Shown: positions 44,478 to 54,140 of the stretch, one piece after another
Position numbering within the stretch: the stretch's first letter is position 1
Layout of the letters: each line of letters begins with the position of its first letter
Translations under genes and position numbers: made by a program
The notes under the pieces: model-generated
Seen by the model: only the letters and a program-made list of their open reading frames with translations
What the model was told of the DNA's origin: nothing
Databases searched by the model: none
Assembly (NCBI RefSeq): GCF_019104725.1
Contig: NZ_JAHRXF010000032.1
Location: 1 to 64,000 of the forward strand
Direction of reading: 5' to 3'
Length of the DNA: 64,000 bases
Origin: Streptomyces corallincola
GTDB lineage: Bacteria > Actinomycetota > Actinomycetes > Streptomycetales > Streptomycetaceae

Positions 44478-45764
44478 GTGGCACGCATCGGTGACGGCGG
44501 CGATCTGCTCAAGTGCTCGTTCTGCGGCAAGAGCCAGAAGCAGGTCAAGAAGCTCATCGCAGGTCCCGGTGTGTACATCTGCGACGAGTGCATCGACCTC
44601 TGCAACGAGATCATCGAGGAGGAACTCGCCGAGACGAGCGAGGTGCGCTGGGAGGAACTCCCCAAGCCCCGCGAGATCTACGAGTTCCTTGAGGGCTATG
44701 TCGTGGGCCAGGAGCCCGCGAAGAAGGCCCTCTCGGTCGCGGTGTACAACCACTACAAGCGCGTCCAGGCCGGTGAGAACGGCGGCGCCCAGGGCCGTGA
44801 CGACGCCATCGAGCTGGCGAAGTCCAACATCCTGCTGCTCGGCCCGACCGGCTCCGGCAAGACCCTGCTGGCGCAGACCCTGGCCCGGATGCTGAACGTC
44901 CCCTTCGCCATCGCCGACGCCACCGCGCTCACCGAGGCGGGCTATGTCGGCGAGGACGTCGAGAACATCCTGCTCAAGCTGATCCAGGCGGCCGACTACG
45001 ACGTCAAGAAGGCCGAGACGGGGATCATCTACATCGACGAGATCGACAAGGTCGCCCGCAAGAGCGAGAACCCGTCGATCACGCGTGACGTCTCCGGCGA
45101 GGGTGTCCAGCAGGCCCTGCTGAAGATCCTGGAGGGCACCACCGCCTCGGTGCCCCCGCAGGGCGGACGCAAGCACCCGCACCAGGAGTTCATCCAGATC
45201 GACACGACGAACGTCCTGTTCATCGTGGGCGGCGCGTTCGCCGGGCTCGACAAGATCATCGAGTCCCGCGCGGGCGCCAAGGGCATCGGCTTCGGCGCCA
45301 CCATCCGCTCCAAGCGCGAGCTGGAGTCCAAGGACGTCTTCGAGGACGTCATGCCGGAGGACCTGGTCAAGTTCGGCATGATCCCCGAGTTCATCGGGCG
45401 GCTGCCGGTCATCACCTCCGTGCACAACCTGGACCGCGAGGCCCTGCTCCAGATCCTCGTCGAGCCGCGCAACGCCCTGGTCAAGCAGTACCAGCGGCTG
45501 TTCGAACTCGACGGTGTGGAGCTGGACTTCGAGCGCGAGGCGCTGGAGGCGATCGCGGACCAGGCCATCCTCCGCCAGACCGGCGCCCGCGGTCTGCGCG
45601 CCATCATGGAGGAGGTGCTGATGTCGGTCATGTACGAGGTCCCGTCCCGCAAGGACGTCGCCCGCGTCGTCGTCACCGCCGACGTCGTCCACTCCAACGT
45701 CAACCCGACCCTGATCCCGCGCGACGCCCGGGGCCGGGGCGCGGGCGAGCAGAAGTCCGCGTAG
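44478..45764 (+). CDS. clpX: ClpX unfoldase, ATPase subunit of ClpXP
   Basis: The 428-aa protein has an N-terminal C4 zinc-binding domain (KCSFCGKSQKQ, then YICDECIDLC) and an AAA+ domain with Walker A GPTGSGKTLLAQT, Walker B IIYIDEIDKV and sensor regions (IGFGATI, RQTGARGLRAIMEE). The substrate-gripping GYVGEDVEN loop is intact. It unfolds tagged proteins and feeds ClpP1P2. The gene may have its own promoter after clpP2. A terminator hairpin follows. Confidence 0.96.
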   Translation: MARIGDGGDLLKCSFCGKSQKQVKKLIAGPGVYICDECIDLCNEIIEEELAETSEVRWEELPKPREIYEFLEGYVVGQEPAKKALSVAVYNHYKRVQAGENGGAQGRDDAIELAKSNILLLGPTGSGKTLLAQTLARMLNVPFAIADATALTEAGYVGEDVENILLKLIQAADYDVKKAETGIIYIDEIDKVARKSENPSITRDVSGEGVQQALLKILEGTTASVPPQGGRKHPHQEFIQIDTTNVLFIVGGAFAGLDKIIESRAGAKGIGFGATIRSKRELESKDVFEDVMPEDLVKFGMIPEFIGRLPVITSVHNLDREALLQILVEPRNALVKQYQRLFELDGVELDFEREALEAIADQAILRQTGARGLRAIMEEVLMSVMYEVPSRKDVARVVVTADVVHSNVNPTLIPRDARGRGAGEQKSA

Positions 45765-45805
45765 TACCGAGCGCACCGCGCCGCGCCAGCCGCGCACGGC
45801 ATCGA

Positions 45806-45833
45806 GGGGCCTTCCGCACCGGCGGAGGGCCCC
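45806..45833. terminator. Terminator after clpX
   Basis: GGGGCCTTCCGC and GCGGAGGGCCCC pair over 12 bp with one G-T wobble and a 4-nt loop. Confidence 0.6.
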
Positions 45834-45914
45834 TTCGCCGTGGAGGGGGGCGCGGTGCGGGTGCCGGGGGGAGCGTGTGGGGCGAATCCGTTTCGGGACC
45901 GCCCCCGGACACCT

Positions 45915-45920
45915 CTAAAC
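45915..45920 (+). promoter_or_regulatory. -10 hexamer of valS (leaderless start)
   Basis: TAAACT ends 8 nt before the valS GTG, with a weak TTTCGG -35-like box at 18-bp spacing. No ribosome-binding site is present, so the mRNA likely begins at or next to the start codon. Confidence 0.5.
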
Positions 45921-45928
45921 TGACCCCC

Positions 45929-48559
45929 GTGACCGAGAACGCTCATCAGCAGCCCCCCGCGCCCGACACCGAACTGCCGACCCAGTACGCGCCGGCCGAG
46001 GTAGAGGAGACGCTGTACGCGCGCTGGGTGGAGCGCGGTTACTTCGAGGCGGACGCCAAGAGCGACAAGCCTCCGTACACCATCGTCATCCCCCCGCCCA
46101 ACGTCACCGGTGCCCTGCACCTGGGCCACGCCTTCCAGCACACGCTGATGGACGCCCTGACCCGCCGCAAGCGCATGCAGGGCTACGAGACGCTGTGGCT
46201 GCCGGGCATGGACCACGCGGGCATCGCCACCCAGAACAAGGTCGAGCAGCAGCTCGCCGAGGAGGGCAAGTCCCGCCACGACATCGGCCGCGCCGCCTTC
46301 GTCGAGAAGACCTGGCAGTGGAAGAAGGAGTACGGCGGCAAGATCCTCGGCCAGATGCGCCGCCTCGGTGACGGCGTGGACTGGTCCCGCGAGCGCTTCA
46401 CGATGGACGAGGGCCTGTCCCGCGCCGTCCAGAAGATCTTCAAGGACCTCTTCGACGACGGTCTGATCTACCGCGCCGAGCGCATCATCAACTGGTGCCC
46501 GCGCTGTCTGACCGCCATCTCCGACATCGAGGTGGACTACCAGGACGACGACGGCGAGCTGGTCTCGCTGACGTACGGCGAGGGCGACGAGACGGTGGTG
46601 GTCGCCACCACCCGTGTCGAGACGATGCTCGGTGACACCGCCGTCGCGGTCCACCCCGAGGACGAGCGGTACGCCCACCTCATCGGCCGCCGGATCAAGC
46701 TGCCGCTGACCGACCGCACCATCCCGGTCGTCGCGGACGCGCACGTGGACCCGGAGTTCGGCACCGGCGCGGTCAAGGTGACCCCGGCGCACGACCCGAA
46801 CGACTTCGCCATCGGTCAGCGGCACGGCCTGGAGACCCTGACCGTCATGGACGAGCGCGGGGTCATCACCGTCCCCGGCCCGTTCCAGGGGCTGGACCGG
46901 TTCGAGGCGCGCGCCGCCATCGTCGCGGCCATGCGGGAGCAGGGCCGTGTCGTCGCGGAGAAGCGCCCGTACGTCCACTCCGTCGGGCACTGCTCGCGCT
47001 GCAAGACGACCATCGAGCCCCGGTTGTCGCTCCAGTGGTGGGTCAAGGTCGAGACGCTGGCCCAGGCCGCCGGTGACGCGGTCCGCGACGGCCGCGTCAC
47101 GCTCCACCCCAAGGAGATGGAGAAGCGGTACTTCGACTGGGTGGACAACCTCAACGACTGGTGCATCTCGCGCCAGTTGTGGTGGGGCCACCGCATCCCC
47201 GTCTGGTACGGCCCCGGTGGCGAGGTCGTCTGCGTCGGCCCCGACGAGCAGCCGCCGGGCACCGAGGCGGAGGGCTGGACCCAGGACGAGGACGTCCTCG
47301 ACACCTGGTTCTCCTCCGGTCTGTGGCCGTTCTCCACGCTGGGCTGGCCGGAGCGCACCGACGACCTGGCGAAGTTCTACCCGACCGATGTGCTGCTCAC
47401 CGGGCACGACATCATCTTCTTCTGGGTCGTCCGGATGATGATGTTCGGCCTCTACGCGATGGACGGGGAGATCCCGTTCAAGACGGTCGCCCTCACCGGT
47501 CTGGTCCGCGACGAGTTCGGCAAGAAGATGTCGAAGTCCAACCCGAACGCGGTGGACCCCATCGACTGGATGGACGCGTACGGCTCCGACGCCGTCCGCT
47601 TCACCCTGGCCCGTGGCGCCAACCCCGGCGCGGACGTGCCGATCGGTGAGGACTGGGTCCAGGCGTCGAGGAACTTCGCCAACAAGATCTGGAACGCGAC
47701 CCGCTTCGCCCTGATGAACGGCGCCACGGTCGAGGGCCCGCTGCCCGAGCCGGCCGCGATGTCCGCCACCGACCGCTGGATTCTCTCCCGCCTCAACAAG
47801 ACGGTCGCGGAGGTGGACGCGTTCTACGAGGACTACCAGTTCGCCAAGGTGTCCGACGCCCTCTACCACTTCGCGTGGGACGAGGTGTTCGACTGGTACG
47901 TCGAGCTGTCCAAGACCACGTTCATGGCGGGCGGCGAGCCCGCGAAGGTCTCCGGGCGCGTCCTCGGCGAGGTCCTGGACGTCACGCTGCGGCTGCTGCA
48001 CCCCGTGGTCCCCTTCGTCACCGAGACGCTGTGGACCACCCTCACCGGGGGCGAGTCCGTCGTCGTCGCCGACTGGCCCGCGGACTCCGGGTTCCGTGAC
48101 GACGCGGCCGAGCGGGAGATCGCCACCGTCCAGCAGGTCGTCACCGAGGTCCGCCGCTTCAAGGGCGACCAGGGTCTCAAGGCCGGTCAGCGCGTCCCGG
48201 CCCGCCTGACCCTGGACGGTACGGCCCTGGCGCCCCACGAGACCGCGATCCGCCAGCTCCTCAAACTCCAGCCCGAGGGACCGGAGTTCCAGGCCACGGC
48301 GACCCTCCCCGTCGCCGGTGCCCAGGTCGCCCTCGACCTCTCCGGCGCCATCGACGTCGCCGCCGAGCGCAAGCGCCTCACCAAGGACCTCGCCGCCGCC
48401 GAGAAGGACAAGGCCCAGTCCCTGGCCAAGCTCGGCAACGAGGGCTTCCTCGCCAAGGCCCCCGACAAGGTCGTGGACGGCATCAAGTCCCGCCTGTCCA
48501 AGGCGGAGGAGGACATCACCCGCCTCCAGTCCCAACTGGACCGCCTTCCGCAGGCATAA
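45929..48559 (+). CDS. valS: Valyl-tRNA synthetase
   Basis: The 876-aa class I synthetase charges tRNA-Val. HIGH-type motif NVTGALHLGHAF and KMSKS (GKKMSKSNPNAVD) are intact; the CP1 editing domain (VATTRVETMLGDTAVAVHPE), anticodon-binding domain and C-terminal coiled coil (ERKRLTKDLAAAEKDKAQSL) are present. The start at GTG 45929 is set by the adjacent -10 box. It is followed closely by folC. Confidence 0.96.
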   Translation: MTENAHQQPPAPDTELPTQYAPAEVEETLYARWVERGYFEADAKSDKPPYTIVIPPPNVTGALHLGHAFQHTLMDALTRRKRMQGYETLWLPGMDHAGIATQNKVEQQLAEEGKSRHDIGRAAFVEKTWQWKKEYGGKILGQMRRLGDGVDWSRERFTMDEGLSRAVQKIFKDLFDDGLIYRAERIINWCPRCLTAISDIEVDYQDDDGELVSLTYGEGDETVVVATTRVETMLGDTAVAVHPEDERYAHLIGRRIKLPLTDRTIPVVADAHVDPEFGTGAVKVTPAHDPNDFAIGQRHGLETLTVMDERGVITVPGPFQGLDRFEARAAIVAAMREQGRVVAEKRPYVHSVGHCSRCKTTIEPRLSLQWWVKVETLAQAAGDAVRDGRVTLHPKEMEKRYFDWVDNLNDWCISRQLWWGHRIPVWYGPGGEVVCVGPDEQPPGTEAEGWTQDEDVLDTWFSSGLWPFSTLGWPERTDDLAKFYPTDVLLTGHDIIFFWVVRMMMFGLYAMDGEIPFKTVALTGLVRDEFGKKMSKSNPNAVDPIDWMDAYGSDAVRFTLARGANPGADVPIGEDWVQASRNFANKIWNATRFALMNGATVEGPLPEPAAMSATDRWILSRLNKTVAEVDAFYEDYQFAKVSDALYHFAWDEVFDWYVELSKTTFMAGGEPAKVSGRVLGEVLDVTLRLLHPVVPFVTETLWTTLTGGESVVVADWPADSGFRDDAAEREIATVQQVVTEVRRFKGDQGLKAGQRVPARLTLDGTALAPHETAIRQLLKLQPEGPEFQATATLPVAGAQVALDLSGAIDVAAERKRLTKDLAAAEKDKAQSLAKLGNEGFLAKAPDKVVDGIKSRLSKAEEDITRLQSQLDRLPQA

Positions 48560-48643
48560 CCCCGTCCAGAAGGCCCCCGCCAAGCCGCTGCAAGCAACCC
48601 GCACCCGGAAACCCCGCAAAGCACCCCCCGTAGACTGGACCCC

Positions 48644-50149
48644 GTGAGCGACGCGCCCGGTACCAGCGAGACCCCAGACCCCTTCGACGAGCTGGTCGAA
48701 GAGGAGACCACCCGAGACCCGGACCTGGCGGTGATCGAGGCGGGCAGCCGCACCCTCCGCACCCAGGGCGGCCCCCCGCAGGCAGATGTACCGACCCGTC
48801 CGGAGGACCCGGAGACGGACCGCGCGCTGCGCGAGGTCGAGACGGAACTCGCCTCCCGCTGGGGCGAGACCAAGCTGGAACCCTCCGTGGCCCGTATCGC
48901 CGCGCTGATGGACGTGCTGGGCGACCCCCAGCGCACGTACCCGTCGATCCACATCACGGGAACGAACGGCAAGACCTCCACGGCCCGCATGATCGAGGCC
49001 CTCCTCGGCGCCTTCGACCTCCGTACCGGCCGCTACACCAGCCCGCACGTGCAGTCGGTGACGGAGCGCATCAGCCTGGACGGCGCCCCGGTCTCCGCCG
49101 AGCGCTTCATCGAGACGTACGCGGACATCAAGCCGTACGTGGAGATGGTGGACGCCTCCCAGGAGTACCGCCTGTCCTTCTTCGAGGTGCTGACCGGCAT
49201 GGCGTACGCGGCGTTCGCGGACGCCCCGGTGGACGTGGCGGTCGTCGAGGTCGGCATGGGCGGCTCCTGGGACGCGACGAACGTGATCGACGGCGATGTC
49301 GCGGTGATCACGCCGATCAGCCTGGACCACACCGACCGCCTCGGCTCCACGCCGGGTGAGATCGCGGGGGAGAAGGGCGGCATCGTCAAGCAGGGCGCGA
49401 CCGTGATCCTGGCCCAGCAGCCGGTGGACGCGGCGCAGGTGCTGCTGCGCAGGGCGGCGGACGTGGACGCGACGGTGGCCCGTGAGGGCCTGGAGTTCGG
49501 CGTGGTGGACCGGCAGGTCGCGGTCGGCGGCCAGTTGCTGACGCTGCGCGGACTGGGCGGCGAGTACCCGGAGGTGTACCTCCCGCTGCACGGCCCGTAC
49601 CAGGCGCACAACGCGGCGGTGGCGCTCGCGGCGGTGGAGGCGTTCTTCGGGGTGGGCGCGGAGCGTGCCGTGCCGCTGGACATCGACACGGTCCGCCGCG
49701 CGTTCGCGGCCGTGTCCTCGCCGGGCCGTCTCGAAGTGGTCCGGCGCTCCCCGACGATCGTGCTGGACGCGGCGCACAACCCGGCCGGTGCGGAGGCGAC
49801 GACGGAGGCGGTGCGCGAGGCGTTCGACTTCAGCCGTCTGATCGGTGTGGTCGGCGCGAGCGCGGACAAGAACGTACGCGGTCTGCTGGAGGCGTTCGAG
49901 CCGGTGCTCGCGGAGGTCGTGATCACGCAGAACTCCTCGCACCGCGCGATGGACGCCGACGAACTGGCCGCGATCGCGGTCGAGGTGTTCGGCGAGGACC
50001 GCGTCCAGGTGGAGCCCCGGCTGCCGGAGGCGCTGGAGGCGGCGATCACGCTGGCCGAGGAGGAGGGCGAGTTCGCCGGTGGCGGTGTCCTCGTCACGGG
50101 CTCGGTGATCACGGTGGGCGAGGCCCGCCTGCTGCTCGGAAAGGGCTGA
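48644..50149 (+). CDS. folC: Bifunctional folylpolyglutamate/dihydrofolate synthase
   Basis: The 501-aa Mur-ligase-family enzyme adds glutamate to (dihydro)pteroate/folate. P-loop ITGTNGKTSTARMIE, the VEVGMGGSWDATNVID block, SLDHTDRLGSTPGEIAGEKG and the C-terminal VLDAAHNPAGA are all present. An acidic, probably disordered N-terminal extension of about 60 residues (PFDELVEEETTRDPDLAVIE) precedes the catalytic core. TAGACT ends 7 nt before the GTG, suggesting leaderless initiation despite proximity to valS. The stop overlaps the ribosome-binding site of the next gene. Confidence 0.94.
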   Translation: MSDAPGTSETPDPFDELVEEETTRDPDLAVIEAGSRTLRTQGGPPQADVPTRPEDPETDRALREVETELASRWGETKLEPSVARIAALMDVLGDPQRTYPSIHITGTNGKTSTARMIEALLGAFDLRTGRYTSPHVQSVTERISLDGAPVSAERFIETYADIKPYVEMVDASQEYRLSFFEVLTGMAYAAFADAPVDVAVVEVGMGGSWDATNVIDGDVAVITPISLDHTDRLGSTPGEIAGEKGGIVKQGATVILAQQPVDAAQVLLRRAADVDATVAREGLEFGVVDRQVAVGGQLLTLRGLGGEYPEVYLPLHGPYQAHNAAVALAAVEAFFGVGAERAVPLDIDTVRRAFAAVSSPGRLEVVRRSPTIVLDAAHNPAGAEATTEAVREAFDFSRLIGVVGASADKNVRGLLEAFEPVLAEVVITQNSSHRAMDADELAAIAVEVFGEDRVQVEPRLPEALEAAITLAEEEGEFAGGGVLVTGSVITVGEARLLLGKG

Positions 50150-50159
50150 GGTACCCCTC

Positions 50160-50519
50160 GTGCGCGTGCTCTGCTCCTCGACCCTGCTGGGCGAGTTCTT
50201 CCTCATCGGCTTCGCCGGACTGGTCGCCATGAAGGACCCGGACCTGTCGATGGCGACGGTGTGGCTGGTCAGCGGTGTCGCCATGTTCCTGTGCCTGCTG
50301 CTGTGCGGGGCGATCACCCGCCCCGGCGGTGTCGCCCTCGGCTGGGCCCTCCAGCTCGCCCTGATCGCCTCCGGTGTCTTCGTGCCCGCCATGTACTTCA
50401 TGGGCGTGGTCTTCGCGGCCCTGTGGTGGGCGTCCGTGCACTACGGCCGGAAGGTGGACGCGGCGAAGGCGAGGTTCGCGGCGCAGGCGGAGGTTTCCTC
50501 CACGCCTGACGCTGCGTGA
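50160..50519 (+). CDS. DUF4233 membrane protein
   Basis: The 119-aa protein has three to four helices (SSTLLGEFFLIGFAGLVAMK, VWLVSGVAMFLCLLLCGAIT, LQLALIASGVFVPAMYFMGV). Its place between folC and ndk identifies it as the conserved actinobacterial DUF4233 family. GTG start uses GAGG embedded in the folC stop, so it is coupled to folC. The function is unknown. Confidence 0.85.
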   Translation: MRVLCSSTLLGEFFLIGFAGLVAMKDPDLSMATVWLVSGVAMFLCLLLCGAITRPGGVALGWALQLALIASGVFVPAMYFMGVVFAALWWASVHYGRKVDAAKARFAAQAEVSSTPDAA

Positions 50520-50582
50520 CGGGCGGCCGGACACGCCCTGTAATCTCGTCCCACCGCACAGGTCCGTCGTAAGGAGCCCTCC

Positions 50583-50996
50583 GTGAGCCAGCGCACCCTC
50601 GTCCTTCTCAAGCCCGACGCCGTCCGCCGTGGCCTGACCGGCGAGATCATCGGCCGGATCGAGCGCAAGGCGGACTGGCGGATCACCGCGCTGGAACTGC
50701 GCACCCTGGACCAGGAGACGCTGGAGCAGCACTACGGCGAGCACAAGGGCAAGCCCTTCTACGAGCCCCTGGTCGCGTTCATGGCGTCCGGTCCGGTCGT
50801 CGCGCTGATCGTCGAGGGCGAGCGGGTGATCGAGGGCGTGCGCGCGCTGGCCGGTCCGACCGACCCGATCGCCGCCGCGCCCGGCTCCATCCGCGGCGAC
50901 TACGGTGTCATCGTGCGGGAGAACCTGATCCACGCCTCCGACTCCGAGGAGTCCGCCGAGCGCGAGGTGAAGATCTTCTTCCCGGGCCGCGCCTGA
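50583..50996 (+). CDS. ndk: Nucleoside diphosphate kinase
   Basis: The 137-aa enzyme balances NTP pools by phosphohistidine transfer. It begins RTLVLLKPDAVRRGLTGEII and has the catalytic His in ENLIHASDS (about His117). AAGGAG precedes the GTG. It is the last gene of the valS-folC-DUF4233-ndk group and is followed by a hairpin. Confidence 0.96.
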   Translation: MSQRTLVLLKPDAVRRGLTGEIIGRIERKADWRITALELRTLDQETLEQHYGEHKGKPFYEPLVAFMASGPVVALIVEGERVIEGVRALAGPTDPIAAAPGSIRGDYGVIVRENLIHASDSEESAEREVKIFFPGRA

Positions 50997-51064
50997 GCGG
51001 GACTCTGAGGATTTTCCGCTAATTTTTCTGACGGAGCGTCAGCCCCGTTCGGAGCCCTGACCAG

Positions 51065-51090
51065 GGACGGCCGTACGTTTTCGGCCGTCC
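51065..51090. terminator. Terminator after ndk
   Basis: GGACGGCCG and CGGCCGTCC pair over 9 bp around TACGTTTT, followed by TTCGG. The remaining spacer to mreB (51091-51296) shows a TACGAT -10-like box at 51214 but no gene. Confidence 0.55.
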
Positions 51091-51296
51091 TTCGGCATAT
51101 GCGTCGCCGTTCGGGGGAACGTGTGCCCCCGATGGGCCGTCTCCACGAGCGGGGCGACGCGCCATCTGCTGACAATGGCGAAGACCCTCGCACAGTGTTC
51201 GTGCGGGCGCGTCTACGATGGAAGCCTTCACGTCACAGCACCCGCCTCGCCGTCCTGACACGCCCTCAGAGGCTCGGGAGGGCCAGATGAATCCGG

Positions 51297-52328
51297 ATGG
51301 GGAACTCAATGTCGTTCATCGGCCGTGACATGGCTGTGGACCTCGGGACGGCCAACACGCTGGTGTACGTCAGGGGCCGCGGAATCGTGCTGAACGAGCC
51401 CTCCGTCGTCGCCATCAACACCAACACCGGCGGCATTCTCGCGGTGGGTGCCGAGGCCAAGAAGATGATCGGCCGCACGCCCGGCAACATCGTGGCCGTG
51501 CGCCCGCTGAAGGACGGCGTGATCGCCGACTTCGAGATCACCGAGCGGATGCTCCGCTACTTCATCCTCAAGATCCACAAGCGGCGCTATCTGGCCCGTC
51601 CGCGCGTGGTCGTCTGCGTCCCCTCGGGCATCACGGGCGTCGAGCGCCGCGCGGTGATCGAGGCGTCGTCGCAGGCGGGTGCGCGCCAGGTGCACATCAT
51701 CGAGGAGCCGATGGCCGCCGCGATCGGTTCCGGCCTGCCCGTCCACGAGGCCACCGGCAACATGGTGGTGGACATCGGCGGCGGCACCACCGAGGTCGCG
51801 GTCATCTCGCTCGGCGGCATCGTCACCGCGCAGTCCATCCGGGTCGCGGGCGACGAGCTGGACAACGCGATCATCCAGTACATCAAGAAGGAGTACAGCC
51901 TTCTGCTGGGCGAGCGCACCGCCGAACAGATCAAGATCACGATCGGCTCCGCGTACGACCTCGACGCCGACGAGCACACCGAGGTGCGCGGCCGGGACCT
52001 GGTGTCCGGGCTGCCGAAGACGGTCGTCATCTCGGCCGCCGAAGTCCGCAAGGCGATCGAGGAGCCGGTCAACGCCATCGTGGACGCGGTGAAGACCACC
52101 CTGGACAAGTGCCCGCCGGAGCTGTCCGGCGACATCATGGACCGGGGCATCGTGCTCACCGGCGGCGGCGCCCTGCTGCGCGGCCTGGACGAGCGGCTGC
52201 GGCGCGAGACGGGCATGCCGATCCACATCGCCGAGGACCCGCTGGACAGCGTGGCGCTCGGCTCGGGCAAGTGCGTCGAGGAGTTCGAGGCGCTCCAGCA
52301 GGTCCTGGACGCCCAGCCGCGCAGATGA
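51297..52328 (+). CDS. mreB: MreB actin-like cytoskeletal protein
   Basis: The 343-aa bacterial actin has the phosphate 1 loop MAVDLGTANTLVYVRGRGIV, phosphate 2 VDIGGGTTEVAVISLGG and the adenosine-contact GIVLTGGGALLRGLDERL. In Streptomyces MreB acts with MreC, MreD, PBP2 and RodA mainly in spore-wall synthesis rather than tip growth. The first ATG is used by convention; ATG at 51309 (after GGGGA) would give 339 aa and has the better ribosome-binding site. A hairpin follows before mreC. Confidence 0.95.
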   Translation: MGNSMSFIGRDMAVDLGTANTLVYVRGRGIVLNEPSVVAINTNTGGILAVGAEAKKMIGRTPGNIVAVRPLKDGVIADFEITERMLRYFILKIHKRRYLARPRVVVCVPSGITGVERRAVIEASSQAGARQVHIIEEPMAAAIGSGLPVHEATGNMVVDIGGGTTEVAVISLGGIVTAQSIRVAGDELDNAIIQYIKKEYSLLLGERTAEQIKITIGSAYDLDADEHTEVRGRDLVSGLPKTVVISAAEVRKAIEEPVNAIVDAVKTTLDKCPPELSGDIMDRGIVLTGGGALLRGLDERLRRETGMPIHIAEDPLDSVALGSGKCVEEFEALQQVLDAQPRR

Positions 52329-52343
52329 CGTAACTCTTCGATT

Positions 52344-52377
52344 CCGCCGTACGGGATGGTCTCCTCTCGTGCGGCGG
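52344..52377. terminator. Hairpin between mreB and mreC
   Basis: CCGCCGTACGGGA pairs with TCTCGTGCGGCGG over 13 bp with two G-U wobbles and an 8-nt loop. A TATACA -10-like box (52386) follows, so the site may both end mreB mRNA and be followed by a separate mreC promoter. Confidence 0.5.
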
Positions 52378-52492
52378 ATCGTTGGTATACAGGCATGAAC
52401 CCCCGCAAACGGACCCCTACGGGTGCGCACTTCGCGCTTTCACACCGTCAGGGGTCCGCCGATTCCGAACGAGGAAGGCACGGCCGCCGCAC

Positions 52493-53449
52493 GTGAGGGA
52501 CACGAAAGAGAGCCGGCTGCTCCTGGTCCTGCTGATCGCCATCGCGTTCGCGCTGATCACGGTGGACATCCGAGGAGGCCGGAACTCTCCGGTGGACGGG
52601 GCCCGGCAGGCCGCGGCCACGGTGTTCGGGCCCATCGAGAACGGGATGTCCTCCGCGGTGGACCCGGTCGGCGAGGCGGTCTCCGCCGTCCGCGACTCCG
52701 GCACCCGTCACGACCGGCTCGCCGCGCTGGAGACGGAGAACGCGGCCCTGAAGGCGAAGCTCGGCAGCGACGACCGCAACCGCAGCCGCCTGAACCAGCT
52801 GGACAGGATGCTGAAGGTGGCCGGTGCCGGTCAGTACGGCATCAAGGGCGCCCAGGTCATCGCCATAGGAGCCGCGCAGGGCTTCTCCTGGACCATCACC
52901 GTGGACGTCGGCGCCAACGACGGCATCCGCCGCGACATGACCGTACTGAACGGCGACGGACTGGTCGGCCGGGTGACCACCGTCGGCCCCGACACCTCCA
53001 CCGTGCTGCTCGCCAACGACCCCGACTTCACCGTTGGCACCCGCATGGAGTCCGGCGACGAACTCGGCTTCGCCTCCGGCCAGGGCGACCGCCCGCTGCG
53101 GGTCGAACTCCTCAACGGCAAGGCCGAGGTGAAGAAGGGCGACCGGCTCGTCACCTTCGGCTCGCAGGCCGACCGGCCCTTCGTGCCGGGCGTCCCGGTC
53201 GGCGTGGTCTCCCGCGTGGACCCCTCCGGCGGCGGCCTGACCCGCACCCTGTACGTCACCCCGTACGTCGCGTTCAGCAAGCTCGACATCGTCGGTGTGG
53301 TCGTGGAGCCCCCGAAGCGCGATCCGCGCGACGAGGTGCTGCCCACCAAGCCCAAGCCGGTGCCGACTCCCACCGTCACCGTCACGGTGACCCCCTCGGC
53401 CGGCGCGCCCGCCGACGACCAGCAGCAGCAAGAGCAAGAACAGCGGTAG
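52493..53449 (+). CDS. mreC: MreC rod-shape/spore-wall scaffold protein
   Basis: The 318-aa protein is anchored by one N-terminal helix (LLLVLLIAIAFALITVDIRG), followed by a coiled coil (RLAALETENAALKAKLGSDD) and the two beta-barrel MreC domain (GFSWTITVDVGANDGIRRDM through GLVGRVTTVGPDTSTVLL). A Pro/Thr-rich C-terminal tail ends in a Gln/Glu run. It links MreB to PBP2/RodA. GTG start is chosen because homologues begin VRDT/ES-RLLL; GAGGAAGG lies about 14 nt upstream. Confidence 0.92.
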   Translation: MRDTKESRLLLVLLIAIAFALITVDIRGGRNSPVDGARQAAATVFGPIENGMSSAVDPVGEAVSAVRDSGTRHDRLAALETENAALKAKLGSDDRNRSRLNQLDRMLKVAGAGQYGIKGAQVIAIGAAQGFSWTITVDVGANDGIRRDMTVLNGDGLVGRVTTVGPDTSTVLLANDPDFTVGTRMESGDELGFASGQGDRPLRVELLNGKAEVKKGDRLVTFGSQADRPFVPGVPVGVVSRVDPSGGGLTRTLYVTPYVAFSKLDIVGVVVEPPKRDPRDEVLPTKPKPVPTPTVTVTVTPSAGAPADDQQQQEQEQR

Positions 53450-53465
53450 GAGCTGACTTTCCCCC

Positions 53466-54140
53466 ATGCGTGTCAACCGGATTCTGCTCTCCACCGCGCT
53501 GGTCGTCGTCGCCCTGGTGATCCAGGTGAGCGTGCTCGCCCGCCTGCACCTGCCCGGTGCCGTGCCCGACCTGCTCCTCCTCACCGTCCTCGGCCTGGCG
53601 ATGGTGTACGGCCATGTGGGCGGCGCCCTCGTCGGGTTCGGCGCCGGTCTGCTGGCCGACCTCGCCCCGCCCGCCGACCACGCGGCCGGGCGCTACGCGC
53701 TGGTGCTCTGCGTCGTCGGCTACTTCGCCGGGCTCGTCAAGCCCGAGAACGGCCGCCTGAAGTCCGCGACCGGCCCGATGGCCGTCGTGGTCGCCGCCGC
53801 CGTCGGCTCCACCCTGCTGTACGCGGGTGTCGGCGCCCTCGTCGGGGACACCGCCGCCCGCCATGTCGGCCTGCCCGGCCTGCTGTTCTCCGCCGCGCTG
53901 TACGACCTGCTGCTCGCCCCGTTCGTGGTGCCCGGCGTGATGTGGCTGGCCCGCCGCTCCGACAACGACCCGCTGGCCGAGACCGGCCCGGCCGCCGGGT
54001 CCGGGGACATCTCCACCGGCTGGCTCTCCTCCGGCACCGGCCTGCGCATCGGCAGCCAGCGCGGCCTGGGCTCGCTGAAGGCGAGAGCACGCACGCGGTC
54101 GGCGCGGGTGGGACGCATCAAGGGCGTGAAGCGGCTGTGA
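53466..54140 (+). CDS. mreD: MreD membrane protein
   Basis: The 224-aa protein has about five helices (LLSTALVVVALVIQVSVLAR, AVPDLLLLTVLGLAMVYGHV and others) and a basic C-terminal tail rich in Arg/Lys that is longer than in typical MreD. Its place after mreC with a 16-bp gap supports the assignment. It is part of the elongasome-like spore-wall complex. Confidence 0.9.
   Translation: MRVNRILLSTALVVVALVIQVSVLARLHLPGAVPDLLLLTVLGLAMVYGHVGGALVGFGAGLLADLAPPADHAAGRYALVLCVVGYFAGLVKPENGRLKSATGPMAVVVAAAVGSTLLYAGVGALVGDTAARHVGLPGLLFSAALYDLLLAPFVVPGVMWLARRSDNDPLAETGPAAGSGDISTGWLSSGTGLRIGSQRGLGSLKARARTRSARVGRIKGVKRL

Noticed and set aside
45029..50401. 1790-codon open frame on the minus strand
   Set aside because: It is the antisense shadow of clpX, valS, folC and DUF4233; the motifs of those plus-strand genes are intact and the shadow protein is low complexity.
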